Shown piece after piece: positions 16,686-25,682 of a stretch of DNA of 64,000 nt. The position numbers and the translations under genes were made by a program. This DNA comes from Candidatus Villigracilis affinis (GTDB lineage Bacteria; Chloroflexota; Anaerolineae; Anaerolineales; Villigracilaceae). How positions within the stretch are numbered: position 1 is the first letter of the stretch; the number at the start of each line of letters is the position of its first letter. The notes beneath the pieces are model-generated. The model was not told the DNA's origin, searched no databases, and saw nothing but the letters and a program-made list of their open reading frames with translations. The DNA lies in NCBI GenBank assembly GCA_016718275.1, contig JADKEA010000024.1:174732-238731 (forward strand), in the 5' to 3' direction.

Positions 16686-17312
16686 ATGCCAATATCATCT
16701 TTTGAGATCAGAGTATGTCAGAGTTGCGGGCTACGCTACCCGTTGACCGTCGGTCATTCCTTTGGAGTGCGCTGTCCGCATTGCCTCGGCGAGACACTTG
16801 TCGTTTTGAGCAAACAAATCGGTGGGGAGGGGGCTTCGAAGGAGGAAGGCAAGCGAGAAATGAAGGCTGTACTGATGGATAATATCCGCTCTGCGTGGAA
16901 TGTCGGCTCGATCCTGCGCAGCGCGGACGGATTCGGTTTCAGCCATGCCTACCTGTGCGGAATCACCCCCACGCCCGAAGTGGACGCAGTCCGCAAGACC
17001 GCCCTCGGTGCCGATGAGTTCGTGACCTGGAGTCACCACAAGGATGCCGTGAAGTTGGTTACAGGCCTAAAGTTGGAGGGTTGGAAAGTTGTTGCACTTG
17101 AAGAAGACGAGCGCTCGATTCCCATTTCGCGTTTTTTTGAGTTTCAATTTCCACATCCAATCGTGATGCTTGTCGGCAGTGAGGTCACTGGTGTTGACCC
17201 CGAACTGCTCGAACTTGCCGATGCAATTTTCCATATTCCCATGCGCGGGCAGAAACGCTCATTCAATGTTGCTGTGGCCTTTGGGGTGGCAGGATTTTCA
17301 TTATCCTCATAA
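16686..17312 (+). CDS. TrmH/SpoU family RNA 2'-O-methyltransferase with N-terminal zinc ribbon
   Basis: A 208-residue enzyme that should methylate a ribose 2'-OH in tRNA or rRNA using SAM. The first 40 residues hold a zinc ribbon (CQSCGLRYPL ... CPHCLGETLV). The SPOUT domain starts at DNIRSAWNVGSILRSADGFG, continues with RKTALGADEFVTW, and ends in the SAM knot region (MLVGSEVTGVDPELLELAD, IPMRGQKRSFNVAVAFGVA). The ATG at 16686 is chosen because it includes the whole zinc ribbon and lies 7 bases after a TATAAT. An internal ATG at 16860 has a strong GGAGGAAGG upstream and could give a short form lacking the ribbon. Confidence 0.85.
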   Translation: MPISSFEIRVCQSCGLRYPLTVGHSFGVRCPHCLGETLVVLSKQIGGEGASKEEGKREMKAVLMDNIRSAWNVGSILRSADGFGFSHAYLCGITPTPEVDAVRKTALGADEFVTWSHHKDAVKLVTGLKLEGWKVVALEEDERSIPISRFFEFQFPHPIVMLVGSEVTGVDPELLELADAIFHIPMRGQKRSFNVAVAFGVAGFSLSS

Positions 17313-17334
17313 AATAGCCCGCCTCTAAAGATTT

Positions 17335-17365
17335 TGTCCTGAGCGTAGTCGAAGGACAGATTTTT
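17335..17365 (+). repeat. Dispersed palindromic repeat (TCGAC-TACGCTCAGG type), also acting as a terminator
   Basis: The sequence TGTCCT ... AGGACA (17335-17340 and 17353-17358) encloses GAGCGTAGTCGA and is followed by GATTTTT. The core is the widespread intergenic repeat whose translation gives SFDYAQDK. It lies 22 bases after the methyltransferase stop and could end that transcript. Confidence 0.7.
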
Positions 17366-17409
17366 CGAGAAAATCGTTTCAATTATCAAAAAACTCAAGG
17401 AGTCTTTTC

Positions 17410-18120
17410 ATGCAAAAAAATAACAAGTTTCTATTTGCGATTGCCGTTCTGTTGATTGCCGCATTCGCCTGTTCCCTCTCTCCATCCGCCCCGGTGACTT
17501 CCGAACCACTTGCCACTGAACCCGTAGTTGCCGAGGCGACCGCGCCTGCGGTTGTCCAGCCTGTGAGTGGATCTTCCCCCGCCTGCGCGGCTTTTGATTC
17601 GATTCCTGCGGCGGCCCAATATAATTCCGCGCCTGATTTGCTGATCGATACCACCGCAAACTACTTCGCCACGGTCAAGATGGCAAACGGCAGCGAATTC
17701 AAGATCGAGCTATTCGCCGATAAAGCCCCGATCGCGGTGAATAGTTTTGTTTTCCTCACCTGCAAGGGATTCTTCAATGGGCTCACCTTTCACCGTGTTT
17801 TGGAAGGGTTCATGGCCCAAGGCGGCGACCCCACTGGCACGGGCATGGGCGGACCTGGCTACGAGTTTGTCAACGAATCAAGCGACCTGACCTTTGACAA
17901 ACCTGGTATTTTGGCAATGGCCAATGCTGGTCCCGATACGAACGGCAGTCAGTTCTTCATCACCTTTGCCCCAACAGAATGGCTGAACGGCGGCTACACT
18001 ATTTTCGGCCAAGTTGTCAGTGGTATGGATGTCGTCAATTCGCTTACACTTCGTGACCCAGAGCAAAATCCCAACTTTACTGGCGACGTGATGGAAAGCG
18101 TCACGATCTCGCAAGAGTAA
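17410..18120 (+). CDS. Cyclophilin-type peptidyl-prolyl isomerase lipoprotein
   Basis: A 236-residue exported PPIase. It has a signal peptide with lipobox AAFAC (Cys near residue 21), an Ala/Pro/Glu-rich linker to about residue 60 and a cyclophilin domain (about 80-235). The domain has FHRVLEGFMAQGGDPTGTG, containing the catalytic-Arg position, GILAMANAGPDTNGSQFFIT and GYTIFGQVVSGMDVV, all hallmarks of the active site. Lipid anchoring suggests folding help for exported proteins. AAGGAGTC lies 7 bases before the ATG. A strong bidirectional terminator follows. Confidence 0.92.
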   Translation: MQKNNKFLFAIAVLLIAAFACSLSPSAPVTSEPLATEPVVAEATAPAVVQPVSGSSPACAAFDSIPAAAQYNSAPDLLIDTTANYFATVKMANGSEFKIELFADKAPIAVNSFVFLTCKGFFNGLTFHRVLEGFMAQGGDPTGTGMGGPGYEFVNESSDLTFDKPGILAMANAGPDTNGSQFFITFAPTEWLNGGYTIFGQVVSGMDVVNSLTLRDPEQNPNFTGDVMESVTISQE

Positions 18121-18152
18121 ACGAAGATACGTAGCACCTGGTTTAATGCAAG

Positions 18153-18188
18153 AATCCCGCCCAGTAGATTTCTACTGGGCGGGATTTT
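18153..18188. terminator. Bidirectional rho-independent terminator between convergent genes
   Basis: Perfect 16-base arms (18153-18168 and 18171-18186, AATCCCGCCCAGTAGA and its complement) flank a 2-base spacer, with T-rich flanks both ways. It separates the plus-strand cyclophilin gene (ends 18120) from the minus-strand oxidase gene (ends 18191). Confidence 0.92.
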
Positions 18189-18190
18189 AT

Positions 18191-21136
18191 TTACCCGTTT
18201 GATGCGATGTGCCTGGCAATGACCACCAGCGGATGCTCCGCAGTCTTCCCCGCTCCCTGTTTGATCTGCAATCTGCATGCCGAGCCAGATGAAACGATTT
18301 CGCCATTTCTGATTCCCAATTCCCTGATTTTCGGGAACAATTTCAATTCACCGACCTGCATCGAAAGCTCATAATGATCCGCATCGTAGCCGAAGGTGCC
18401 TGCCATGCCGCAACAGCCTGTATCCAGCAGATTCACTTGGAAGCCAAAACGGCGCAGCAATTCCATTGTGGCGGCAGTTCCGCTGGGCAAACCATCTTCT
18501 GAAGGCCCTTCGGCGCGTTGATGGCAGTGGGGATGAAAGTTGATGTTGTCGTTGTGGGGAGTATTTCCTCCCGCCTGCAGCAACCTTTCGAGGTTTTCAT
18601 CCCGTAACAAAAACTCATCCACCAGCCACACCCGCCTTGAAATGGATTCAAGTTCCGCGCGGCGATTTGGCAGCAGGGCAGAATATTCATGCTTGAGGCA
18701 ATACACCTCTGGCGGTTCGCATCCGACCACGCTCAAAGTTGAATCAGGATCGAGCGCACGAATTTCGCTGAGAACCTTTTCGGCATGTTTTCGCGCTGCG
18801 TCAACGAATCCCTTTGAAAGCAACGATGCCCCCGAGCCGACAATGGGCAGCATCTTTACTTCGTATCCTGCTGCATGTAAAAGGTCAAACGCGGCTTGTT
18901 CCACTTCGGGTTCGAGGTAACGCGAAAAGACATCCGATAAAAAGATGACCTGTTTTTTGCTGTGAATTTCACTTTGCAATCGAGGCTTGCGAGAAGCATA
19001 AGTTGGAAAGGGACGTTTTTCTGTGATGCCTGTTACCCGTGCGATCAATTTCTGCGACCAGCCCATTTTCATAAACGCATTCGCCAGCGGCGCAACAGGC
19101 GCAAGCCATTTTGAAACCACATGGAAATACCCAAACAGATAATCACGCAAATGCCTGCGATGGGTTTTGTAATACTCGTTCATGAATTCGTATTTCAACT
19201 TCGGCATATCCACGCCGCTGGGACACTCGGAGGTGCAGCCTTTACATGCAAGGCAAAGATCAAGGGCGTGATAGGTGGCCTGTGTAAGTTCCTTTTGTTT
19301 TGCGCTTTCTACAGAAGGTGCTTGGTAATTGGTAATTAATCCGCGCAAAAGATTCGCCCTGCCCCGCGTAGAATTGGCTTCGTCCCGAGTCGCTTGAAAC
19401 GACGGACACATCACACCGTTGTGCTTTCTACACACGCCCTGTCCGTTGCAATGTTCAATTGCGCCAGCCAGTCCGCGCTCGTGGTTGAAATGCAAAGATG
19501 GAACCCAGGTTTTTGTCTGATAATTTTCACCGTATCGCAAATTCGTATCCATGGGCGGCGCATCGAACATTTTCTTCGGGTTCAAAATATTCTGCGGGTC
19601 GGCGGCGCGTTTCAAGGCGCGCATGGCTTCGGTCACTTCCGCGCCGTATGTTTTTTCGATCCACTCGCCCGTTGCGATCCCGTCGCCATGTTCACTGCTC
19701 ATCGAGCCGCCAAGGCTCAATGCCAAATGCAAAACCTGTTCGCCGATGCTGCGTAAAGCGCGTACGCCCTCTCCGCGATACAGATTCAAAATCGGGCGAA
19801 TGTGCAAACAGCCGCCCGAAGCGTGCGCGTAAATTCCGCCTTCGGTGTGGTGCTCACGCAAAATCCGCTCGATCTCACGCACAAACTCGCCCAATCGCTC
19901 CACGGGGATCGCGCAATCTTCGATGAATGCCGCAGGCCTTGCGGCTTGCGGACGCGAATCCAAAATCCCCAACCCCATCTTGCGGATGTTCCATACACGG
20001 GCCTGTTCTTCGGGTGACTCTGCGATCGTCATGACATTGCCGACGCGACGAACCGCTTCTTTCAAAGCCGACGGCTGATCCCCGCTAAATTCAATGACCA
20101 GCACCGCGGCAGGGTCGCCCGTCATCCAACCCATTTGGTGGGCAAACGAAGGGACCCCGCGAGCCAGTTGAATGATCATCTGCGGAATCAGCTCGATGGC
20201 ACTGGGCTTGAACTCCAGCAAGCGCGGAACATCGTCGCAGGCATCCACAATGCTTTGATACGCCAGCACGCCCAAAATCGTGTGCCTCGGCTTGCGAACC
20301 AGATTCACCTTTGCCCGTCGCATCACCGCCAGTGTGCCTTCGGAGCCAGCGAGAAGCGTTGCAAGATTGAAAGTGGAAGGCTGAAGGTTTGCTGGATACG
20401 AAGCCCCAATCCACTGCGGCGGGGTGGATGGACTCCATGGCAAGAGATAATTCAGCCGATAGCCTGCCGAGTTGCGCCAGGTTTTTGGGAAATTTTGTTT
20501 TATGGCTTCTGAATATTTTTCACGGACATCAAGTGCTGTGGAGAGGAAAGAGGAAAGAAGTGAATCGTCTTTCTTCTTTCCTCTTTCCTCCAAAACGATT
20601 TTGTTCCAAACCGCAAGACTCCCATCTGCCATGATCACGTCTGCTGAAACCAAATGGTCTGCAGACATGCCGTAGAGGATGGAATGTGCGCCCGTGGCAT
20701 TGTTGCCGATGACTCCGCCCATCGTAGCGCGTTCGGCAGAAGCAGGGTCAGGGCCGAAGGTCAGGCCAAATTTGGCAGAAGCAGCATTCAGCGTGGAAAG
20801 AACGACGCCTGGTTCCACAGTCGCTGTTTGAGAGTCAGGGTCAATTTCGAGGATGGAATCCAGATGGCGTGAGCAATCCAGGATCAGGGCTTCGCCGATG
20901 GCCTGCCCGCCCAGCGATGATCCCGCCCCGCGCGGCAAAATGGGAATGGCATATTTCGCAGCGAGTTCCACAGCAGCCTGCAGATCGTCTTGCGTTTTGG
21001 GAATCGCAACGCCCAACGGCTCGATCTGGTACATGGATGCGTCGGTGGAGTACAAGGTTCGTGACGCAGAATCAAGCCGCAGGTCGCCAGTGAAGCGCTT
21101 TTTCAATTCGTGGAGAAAATCGGGGGAGAGGGTCAT
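18191..21136 (-). CDS. Fused FAD-linked oxidase and Fe-S protein (GlcD-GlcF or D-2-hydroxyacid dehydrogenase type)
   Basis: A 981-residue flavoprotein. Residues about 40-260 are a FAD-binding type 4 domain (PILPRGAGSSLGGQAIGEAL, GVIGNNATGAHSILYG), followed by the FAD-oxidase C-terminal domain with SMSSEHGDGIATGEWI (about 480). Next come a cysteine region (NGQGVCRKHNGVMCPSF) and a 4Fe-4S motif (CLACKGCTSECPSGVDMPKL), then CCG-type cysteine domains (GCEPPEVYCLKHE, FHPHCHQRA, DTGCCGMAGTFGYD). This is the one-chain form of D-lactate, glycolate or D-2-hydroxyglutarate dehydrogenases that pass electrons to quinone or an electron carrier. Substrate not determinable. It begins 40 bp downstream of the sulfatase-fold genes. 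Confidence 0.88.
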   Translation of the reverse strand: MTLSPDFLHELKKRFTGDLRLDSASRTLYSTDASMYQIEPLGVAIPKTQDDLQAAVELAAKYAIPILPRGAGSSLGGQAIGEALILDCSRHLDSILEIDPDSQTATVEPGVVLSTLNAASAKFGLTFGPDPASAERATMGGVIGNNATGAHSILYGMSADHLVSADVIMADGSLAVWNKIVLEERGKKKDDSLLSSFLSTALDVREKYSEAIKQNFPKTWRNSAGYRLNYLLPWSPSTPPQWIGASYPANLQPSTFNLATLLAGSEGTLAVMRRAKVNLVRKPRHTILGVLAYQSIVDACDDVPRLLEFKPSAIELIPQMIIQLARGVPSFAHQMGWMTGDPAAVLVIEFSGDQPSALKEAVRRVGNVMTIAESPEEQARVWNIRKMGLGILDSRPQAARPAAFIEDCAIPVERLGEFVREIERILREHHTEGGIYAHASGGCLHIRPILNLYRGEGVRALRSIGEQVLHLALSLGGSMSSEHGDGIATGEWIEKTYGAEVTEAMRALKRAADPQNILNPKKMFDAPPMDTNLRYGENYQTKTWVPSLHFNHERGLAGAIEHCNGQGVCRKHNGVMCPSFQATRDEANSTRGRANLLRGLITNYQAPSVESAKQKELTQATYHALDLCLACKGCTSECPSGVDMPKLKYEFMNEYYKTHRRHLRDYLFGYFHVVSKWLAPVAPLANAFMKMGWSQKLIARVTGITEKRPFPTYASRKPRLQSEIHSKKQVIFLSDVFSRYLEPEVEQAAFDLLHAAGYEVKMLPIVGSGASLLSKGFVDAARKHAEKVLSEIRALDPDSTLSVVGCEPPEVYCLKHEYSALLPNRRAELESISRRVWLVDEFLLRDENLERLLQAGGNTPHNDNINFHPHCHQRAEGPSEDGLPSGTAATMELLRRFGFQVNLLDTGCCGMAGTFGYDADHYELSMQVGELKLFPKIRELGIRNGEIVSSGSACRLQIKQGAGKTAEHPLVVIARHIASNG

Positions 21137-21176
21137 GCGGTGATTCTATCGCGTGTTGTCAGGGTGTGTTGCGCTC

Positions 21177-22718
21177 TCACTTTTTGACAAACGGCTTGTT
21201 CGCTTCTTCAAGATGTGATTGGAATTCCTGTTTCAGTTTCGAGAGCAGATCCAATTCCTTGGCGGCAAGGTCAAACAATTCTTCAGGGTCGGTTTCGATA
21301 TTGTACAACTCGAAGACTTCATCAAAGTTTTTGTAGCCTAGATACGCGATGAGTTTGTATGCACCTTTTCTCATTGCGATGACGCATTTTTTCAACGGAC
21401 CAAAAGCCGAGTTATCCACCGCATACACGGAAAAAATCGGACGGTCTGGGTTTTCTGCGCCGCCGAAGTTGGGCAGCACTTTGCCATCAATATCTGTTGG
21501 GATGTCTTCCCCCGTGATCTGAAGCAAAGTGGGCAGCACATCTGTGATGCTCGTTGTTGAATGAACATCACTGCGAGATGACTGCCCCGGGGCATGGATC
21601 AAAAGCGGAATATGCAGTGCGCCTTCATACATGAAATGAAAACCGTGACCCGAAAATCCGCGCTCGAACAATTCGCCGTGGTCGGCGGTGAAGATCAGGT
21701 AACTGTTGGCGAGGGCGTCGATCTTATCGAGCTTGGCGATCAGCCTGCCGAATTCCTCGTCGATCTGCGCCACCTGTCGGTCGTAGGCGGTTCTTTTTGA
21801 ATTCAAAAAATCTTTATGCAATTTCGGCGAAAGCGGATGAATGGGTTTGATCGGCGGCGAAAAATCATCGCGGAATAATTTCAGATATTCCCTGCGCGGA
21901 CTGTATGGGAAATGCGGCGAGAATAAATGGAAATAGGCGAAATAAGGTTGTGAGTTCGATTCAAGTTGTGACACTTCTTCGTACACGCCGTTGTAGACAC
22001 TTTCATTCAAATACGGCGCCACATATCCGCCGATGAGAATTTCAGGAAGCCCATCAGGATAGCGCGCAGAGTTGTTCTTGTCTTTCAAGAAAGTGTCCAT
22101 GGCTTTCTTCTTATAGTAGGTGCTGAGGATGGCGGAGCCTGCAGTATCGCCCTGTATGGGGATCATAAAATCATCGAGGGCGATCGAAGCCAGCGTACGG
22201 TCATTCTTGAAAATTCTGGTGATCGGATTTTCTTCGCGCAGGCTGTACGAAGTGACTGGCAGGAACTTATCCACGGCGCGGCTGTTCTGCCCGATCAAAC
22301 GGTCTGACCACGGGTTTTGGGAGAATGCGAATTTGAAATAGTCGGTGCTGAGCAGAGAATAAGGATTCGTCTTTGCGTATTCGGGCAGCACCAATCCACC
22401 CTGGTTGATGGCGCGGTGTTTCCAGCCGAACATGCCTGTCAACAGCGAGGCCGTGCCCGTGCTGGTGAAATTTCCGCCGCTGTAATGCTGGTGATAGACC
22501 GTGGCGCGGTCGGCAAAGGCGCTGATGTAAGGTGTCGTTTCGCGCGGATAGCCGTACAAAGACATGTGCCGCGCAGACAAGGCATCACAAAGAATGATGA
22601 TGATGTTCGGGAGGCTTTTGTCGCCCTGCGCCAGCGAAGTCAGTTTGCTGGAAACCAGTGATCCCGCCAAGGCACCGCCCGCCAATTTTAGAAAGTCTCT
22701 TCTCGTGATCTGTGCCAT
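21177..22718 (-). CDS. Tat-exported sulfatase-fold enzyme 1 with Thr in the nucleophile position
   Basis: A 513-residue enzyme. The start at 22718 opens with a twin-arginine signal (ITRRDFLKLAGG), 7 bp after the preceding stop, with AGGAAG upstream; the longer frame from 22757 adds an unsupported 13 residues. The alkaline phosphatase/sulfatase fold is shown by NIIIILCDALSARHMSLYGY (metal Asp near residue 48), NFTSTGTASLLTGM and FTADHGELFERG (metal Asp-His). Where sulfatases have the C/S-x-P-S/A-R formylglycine motif, this protein has Thr-Ser-Thr-Gly-Thr, so it should not be formylglycine-activated. A Thr there is typical of phospho-transferases such as EptA and LtaS. It resembles the next gene along its whole length. 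Confidence 0.82.
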   Translation of the reverse strand: MAQITRRDFLKLAGGALAGSLVSSKLTSLAQGDKSLPNIIIILCDALSARHMSLYGYPRETTPYISAFADRATVYHQHYSGGNFTSTGTASLLTGMFGWKHRAINQGGLVLPEYAKTNPYSLLSTDYFKFAFSQNPWSDRLIGQNSRAVDKFLPVTSYSLREENPITRIFKNDRTLASIALDDFMIPIQGDTAGSAILSTYYKKKAMDTFLKDKNNSARYPDGLPEILIGGYVAPYLNESVYNGVYEEVSQLESNSQPYFAYFHLFSPHFPYSPRREYLKLFRDDFSPPIKPIHPLSPKLHKDFLNSKRTAYDRQVAQIDEEFGRLIAKLDKIDALANSYLIFTADHGELFERGFSGHGFHFMYEGALHIPLLIHAPGQSSRSDVHSTTSITDVLPTLLQITGEDIPTDIDGKVLPNFGGAENPDRPIFSVYAVDNSAFGPLKKCVIAMRKGAYKLIAYLGYKNFDEVFELYNIETDPEELFDLAAKELDLLSKLKQEFQSHLEEANKPFVKK

Positions 22719-22725
22719 GGAGTTG

Positions 22726-24267
22726 CTAACTCTTCCTGAACGGTTTATTGGCCTCATCGAGATAGGTCATTAATTCATCCTTCATGGCAGAAAGCGTGGC
22801 GGTGTCACGGTCTGAAAGGTCGTCCAGTTCTTCGGGGTCGGCTTCGATGTTGTACAACTCGAATGACTTTTTGTAGCTATCTTCGTAACCCAGATACGCG
22901 ATCAATTTGAATTCGCGTTTCCGCATTGCAATGACGGCTTTTTTGATAACGCCAAATGCGGAGTTATCCACACCGACAAGGGAAATGATCGGGCGGTCTT
23001 CGTCCACTTCGCCGCCAAGCCCAGGCAGGACTCTTCCATCCATGTCTGGCGTTGTTTCCTTGCCCGTAATGGACAGCATGGTTGGCAGGATGTCGGTATT
23101 GCTGGTGAGGGCGTGAATATCCTGTCGCTTCGTCTGCCCTGGCGCGTGGATGATGAGTGGAATGTGCAGGACTGATTCGTACATGAATTGGAATCCATGC
23201 CCCGCAAACCCCCTTTCGAACAACTCGCCGTGGTCAGCGGTGAAAATGACGTAGCTGTTTTCAAGCACGCCGCTTTCTTCAAGGCGCGGAATCAGGCGGC
23301 CAAATTCTTCGTCAATTTGGGCGATCTGTCTGTCGTACATGTCTCTTTGGCCATTCAGGTAATCCTGCTGTAAACCAACCGATAGTGGATGAATCGGTTT
23401 TGAAGCTGGGGCATAGCCGTCATCGCGGAACATCTTCAAATAGTCATTGCGCGGACGGTAAGGATAGTGCGGCGAATACAAATGGAAATATGAAAAATAG
23501 GGGTCGCCATTCGCTTCAAGCTGGGTCAGTTCTGAGAACAGCCCTTCATACACATCCTCGTTGAGGTAGGGGATCATGTATCCCATGTTCATCGCTTCGG
23601 GGATGCCCTTCGGGTAGCGCGGGGATTTTTGTTCATCGGCAAAATTCAAAACTTTGCTCTTGTTCATGTAACCCAAAATGGATGAACCCACAGGCGCATT
23701 CCCACCTTGAATCGGCGTCAGGAAACTGCTCATTGCCACGGAAGCGATGGCGCGATCATTTTCGAAAAAGGCGGGGGAATCCTCAAACAGGCTGAAAGCG
23801 GTGGGCGGGAGGAAACGGTCCACATCTTCGTAGTATTGGCCCACCAAACGATCGGGCCAAGGATTTTGCGCAAACATCAACCGTTTGTAATCGGAGCCGA
23901 GCAAGGTATACGGGTTGTTGTGAACATACTCGGCCCGCACAAGCCCATCGTAGTTGATGGCACGATGCTTCCAGGGAATCATGCCTGTCAACATCGAGGC
24001 GGTGCCGCAGGTGGTGAAATTTCCGCCGCTGTAGTGGTTGTGATATACGGTGGAGTATTCCGCGAAGGCGTCAATATTGGGAGTGGTCTGGCGCGGATAG
24101 CCGTACAACGATAAATGCCTTGCAGAAAACGCATCCCATAAAATGATGATGATGTTCGGCTTGCTGCTGTCGGCAGCTTTAAGCGAAAGCACGCGCTCAG
24201 AGGCAAGCGCGCCGACCGATGCCGCTCCGAGGAGTTTGAGAAAATCCCTGCGAGAGAAATTTGTCAT
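22726..24267 (-). CDS. Tat-exported sulfatase-fold enzyme 2 with Thr in the nucleophile position
   Basis: A 513-residue paralogue of enzymes 1 and 3. It has a Tat signal (NFSRRDFLKLLGAASVG), metal-site NIIIILWDAFSARHLSLYGY, a nucleophile segment NFTTCGTASMLTGM with Thr ten residues before the final Gly of LTG, and FTADHGELFERG. A Cys lies two positions further on but not at the sulfatase spacing and without the PxR context. The gene starts 8 bases after the stop of a multi-TM gene and ends 7 bases before enzyme 1, so the three are surely cotranscribed. Predicted outside the cytoplasmic membrane. Confidence 0.85.
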   Translation of the reverse strand: MTNFSRRDFLKLLGAASVGALASERVLSLKAADSSKPNIIIILWDAFSARHLSLYGYPRQTTPNIDAFAEYSTVYHNHYSGGNFTTCGTASMLTGMIPWKHRAINYDGLVRAEYVHNNPYTLLGSDYKRLMFAQNPWPDRLVGQYYEDVDRFLPPTAFSLFEDSPAFFENDRAIASVAMSSFLTPIQGGNAPVGSSILGYMNKSKVLNFADEQKSPRYPKGIPEAMNMGYMIPYLNEDVYEGLFSELTQLEANGDPYFSYFHLYSPHYPYRPRNDYLKMFRDDGYAPASKPIHPLSVGLQQDYLNGQRDMYDRQIAQIDEEFGRLIPRLEESGVLENSYVIFTADHGELFERGFAGHGFQFMYESVLHIPLIIHAPGQTKRQDIHALTSNTDILPTMLSITGKETTPDMDGRVLPGLGGEVDEDRPIISLVGVDNSAFGVIKKAVIAMRKREFKLIAYLGYEDSYKKSFELYNIEADPEELDDLSDRDTATLSAMKDELMTYLDEANKPFRKS

Positions 24268-24275
24268 CGGTTCAC

Positions 24276-24833
24276 CTAGTTGATATTGCGGATCAAAACC
24301 ACAACCAGCGAGATCAGACTCAGCGGAATGTAAATATAGACGAAGACCGTGGCGCGCTCTGCGAATCCCTCAAAAATGGTCCTGACCAATTTGATTCTCG
24401 GCGCGAAGACAGCGAGGACCAATCCCAGCGGAATGGCGATGGCCCACCAGAGCAATTCGCCGCTCAAAAAGGCGGTGATATCTTCGTAATTTTGGAATAA
24501 CGCCAGCCGCAACATGGATGTGCCCAATAAAATGCCCGCCAGAATCATGGAGCGTGATTGAAATTCCTCTTTGTTTTTCAGGAAGAGGAAAACCGTGAAA
24601 TCCAGAAGCAGGATGACCGTCAACGCGATAAGGCTTTCGAGGAGGTCAAAGGAAAAGGCGTAAGCGTACACCGAGAGAATCTGTCCAATGGAGAGATAGA
24701 ACAGCCATGAAGGCAGTTTGTAAAAGGATGTGAACAGGGTCCACGAGTAGACCAACGTGACGATGAAGGCATACACCGCCAAAATGTTTTTCGAATCTGG
24801 CATTCGTTCAGAAATGAGCTTCAGTAGTTTCAT
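24276..24833 (-). CDS. Multi-TM protein paired with sulfatase-fold enzyme 2
   Basis: A 185-residue membrane protein with about five helices. Shared features with the protein at 29944-30471 are an N-terminal NILAVYAFIVTLVYSW segment, LPSW, an IGQI motif, and a C-terminal ERATVFVYIYIPLSLISLVV. I do not recognise a named family. The same gene order (multi-TM gene, then sulfatase-fold gene, 8-9 bp apart) occurs twice in the operon. This suggests the protein anchors, or supplies the lipid substrate to, the exported partner. That function is inference from context. Confidence 0.7.
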   Translation of the reverse strand: MKLLKLISERMPDSKNILAVYAFIVTLVYSWTLFTSFYKLPSWLFYLSIGQILSVYAYAFSFDLLESLIALTVILLLDFTVFLFLKNKEEFQSRSMILAGILLGTSMLRLALFQNYEDITAFLSGELLWWAIAIPLGLVLAVFAPRIKLVRTIFEGFAERATVFVYIYIPLSLISLVVVLIRNIN

Positions 24834-24856
24834 GGGCTAACTCTCACTGACTGGAT

Positions 24857-24895
24857 AAAAAAGGCATGGACAGGTGTTGTGCTCCATCCATGCCT
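24857..24895 (-). terminator. Rho-independent terminator after gpmA
   Basis: On the minus strand AGGCATGGA and TCCATGCCT (9 bp arms, 16-base loop) are followed by T6. It lies 29 bases past the gpmA stop and upstream of the multi-TM gene, dividing the region 21-30 kb into at least two transcription units. Confidence 0.82.
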
Positions 24896-24923
24896 GCTTT
24901 GACTTTTAATTTTGAAACGAGTT

Positions 24924-25670
24924 TTACTTGGCTTTGCCCTGATTCGCCACGGCGGCGGCTTTTTTTGCGGCTTCTGCGGCGTCGCCGAGATAATAGTGTT
25001 TGATGGGTTTGAGAGCTTCGTCCAATTCGTAGACGAGCGGCAGGCCAGTGGGTATGTTGAGTTCGGTGATCTCGGCTTCTGAGATGTTATCGAGATATTT
25101 CACCATCGCGCGGATGGAATTGCCGTGCGCCACGATCAACAAGCGCCTGCCCGATTTGATCTCAGGTGCAAGCGTGGAATGCCAGAAGGGGAGGACACGG
25201 TCAAGGGTTATCTTAAGCGACTCGGTGGCTGGCAGTTGTTCGGGAGTCAAAGACGCGTAGCGGCGGTCAAATTTCGGGTGGCGTTCGTCGGTCAATTCCA
25301 GGGCTGGAGGTGGTACGTCGTAGGAGCGTCGCCAGATCTTCACTTGTTCTTCGCCGAATTTTTCGGCCATTTCAGATTTGTTCAAACCCTGCAAAGAACC
25401 GTAATGACGTTCGTTCAATTGCCAGGCGCGGATAACGGGCAGCCATTCGCGGTCCATTTCTTCCTGAACGAGGCCGAGCGTTTTGATGGCACGTTTCAAC
25501 ACGGAGGTGTAGGCGATGTCGAAATCGTAGCCGCCCTCACGCAGAAGCTTGCCTGCTTCGCGGGCTTCGGAGCGGCCGAGGTCGGTGAGGTCAACATCGG
25601 TCCAGCCAGTGAAGCGGTTTTCGAGATTCCAGGTGCTTTGTCCGTGACGGACGAGAACAAGTTTATACAT
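24924..25670 (-). CDS. gpmA: 2,3-bisphosphoglycerate-dependent phosphoglycerate mutase
   Basis: A 248-residue glycolytic enzyme interconverting 2- and 3-phosphoglycerate through a phosphohistidine. It has the catalytic [20 protein letters not shown] (His near residue 9), [30 protein letters not shown] and the second catalytic His in [15 protein letters not shown]. Length matches GpmA. It starts 12 bases after the sulfotransferase stop, so it is cotranscribed with surface-modification genes, an unusual partner for a glycolysis gene. A strong terminator follows. The C-terminal tail is Ala/Lys-rich. Confidence 0.95.
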   Translation of the reverse strand: MYKLVLVRHGQSTWNLENRFTGWTDVDLTDLGRSEAREAGKLLREGGYDFDIAYTSVLKRAIKTLGLVQEEMDREWLPVIRAWQLNERHYGSLQGLNKSEMAEKFGEEQVKIWRRSYDVPPPALELTDERHPKFDRRYASLTPEQLPATESLKITLDRVLPFWHSTLAPEIKSGRRLLIVAHGNSIRAMVKYLDNISEAEITELNIPTGLPLVYELDEALKPIKHYYLGDAAEAAKKAAAVANQGKAK

Positions 25671-25682
25671 GATGTACTCCAG

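Noticed and set aside
19498..19926. Plus-strand Arg/Ser-rich frame of 142 codons within the oxidase gene
   Set aside because: It is a shadow of the conserved FAD oxidase on the minus strand.
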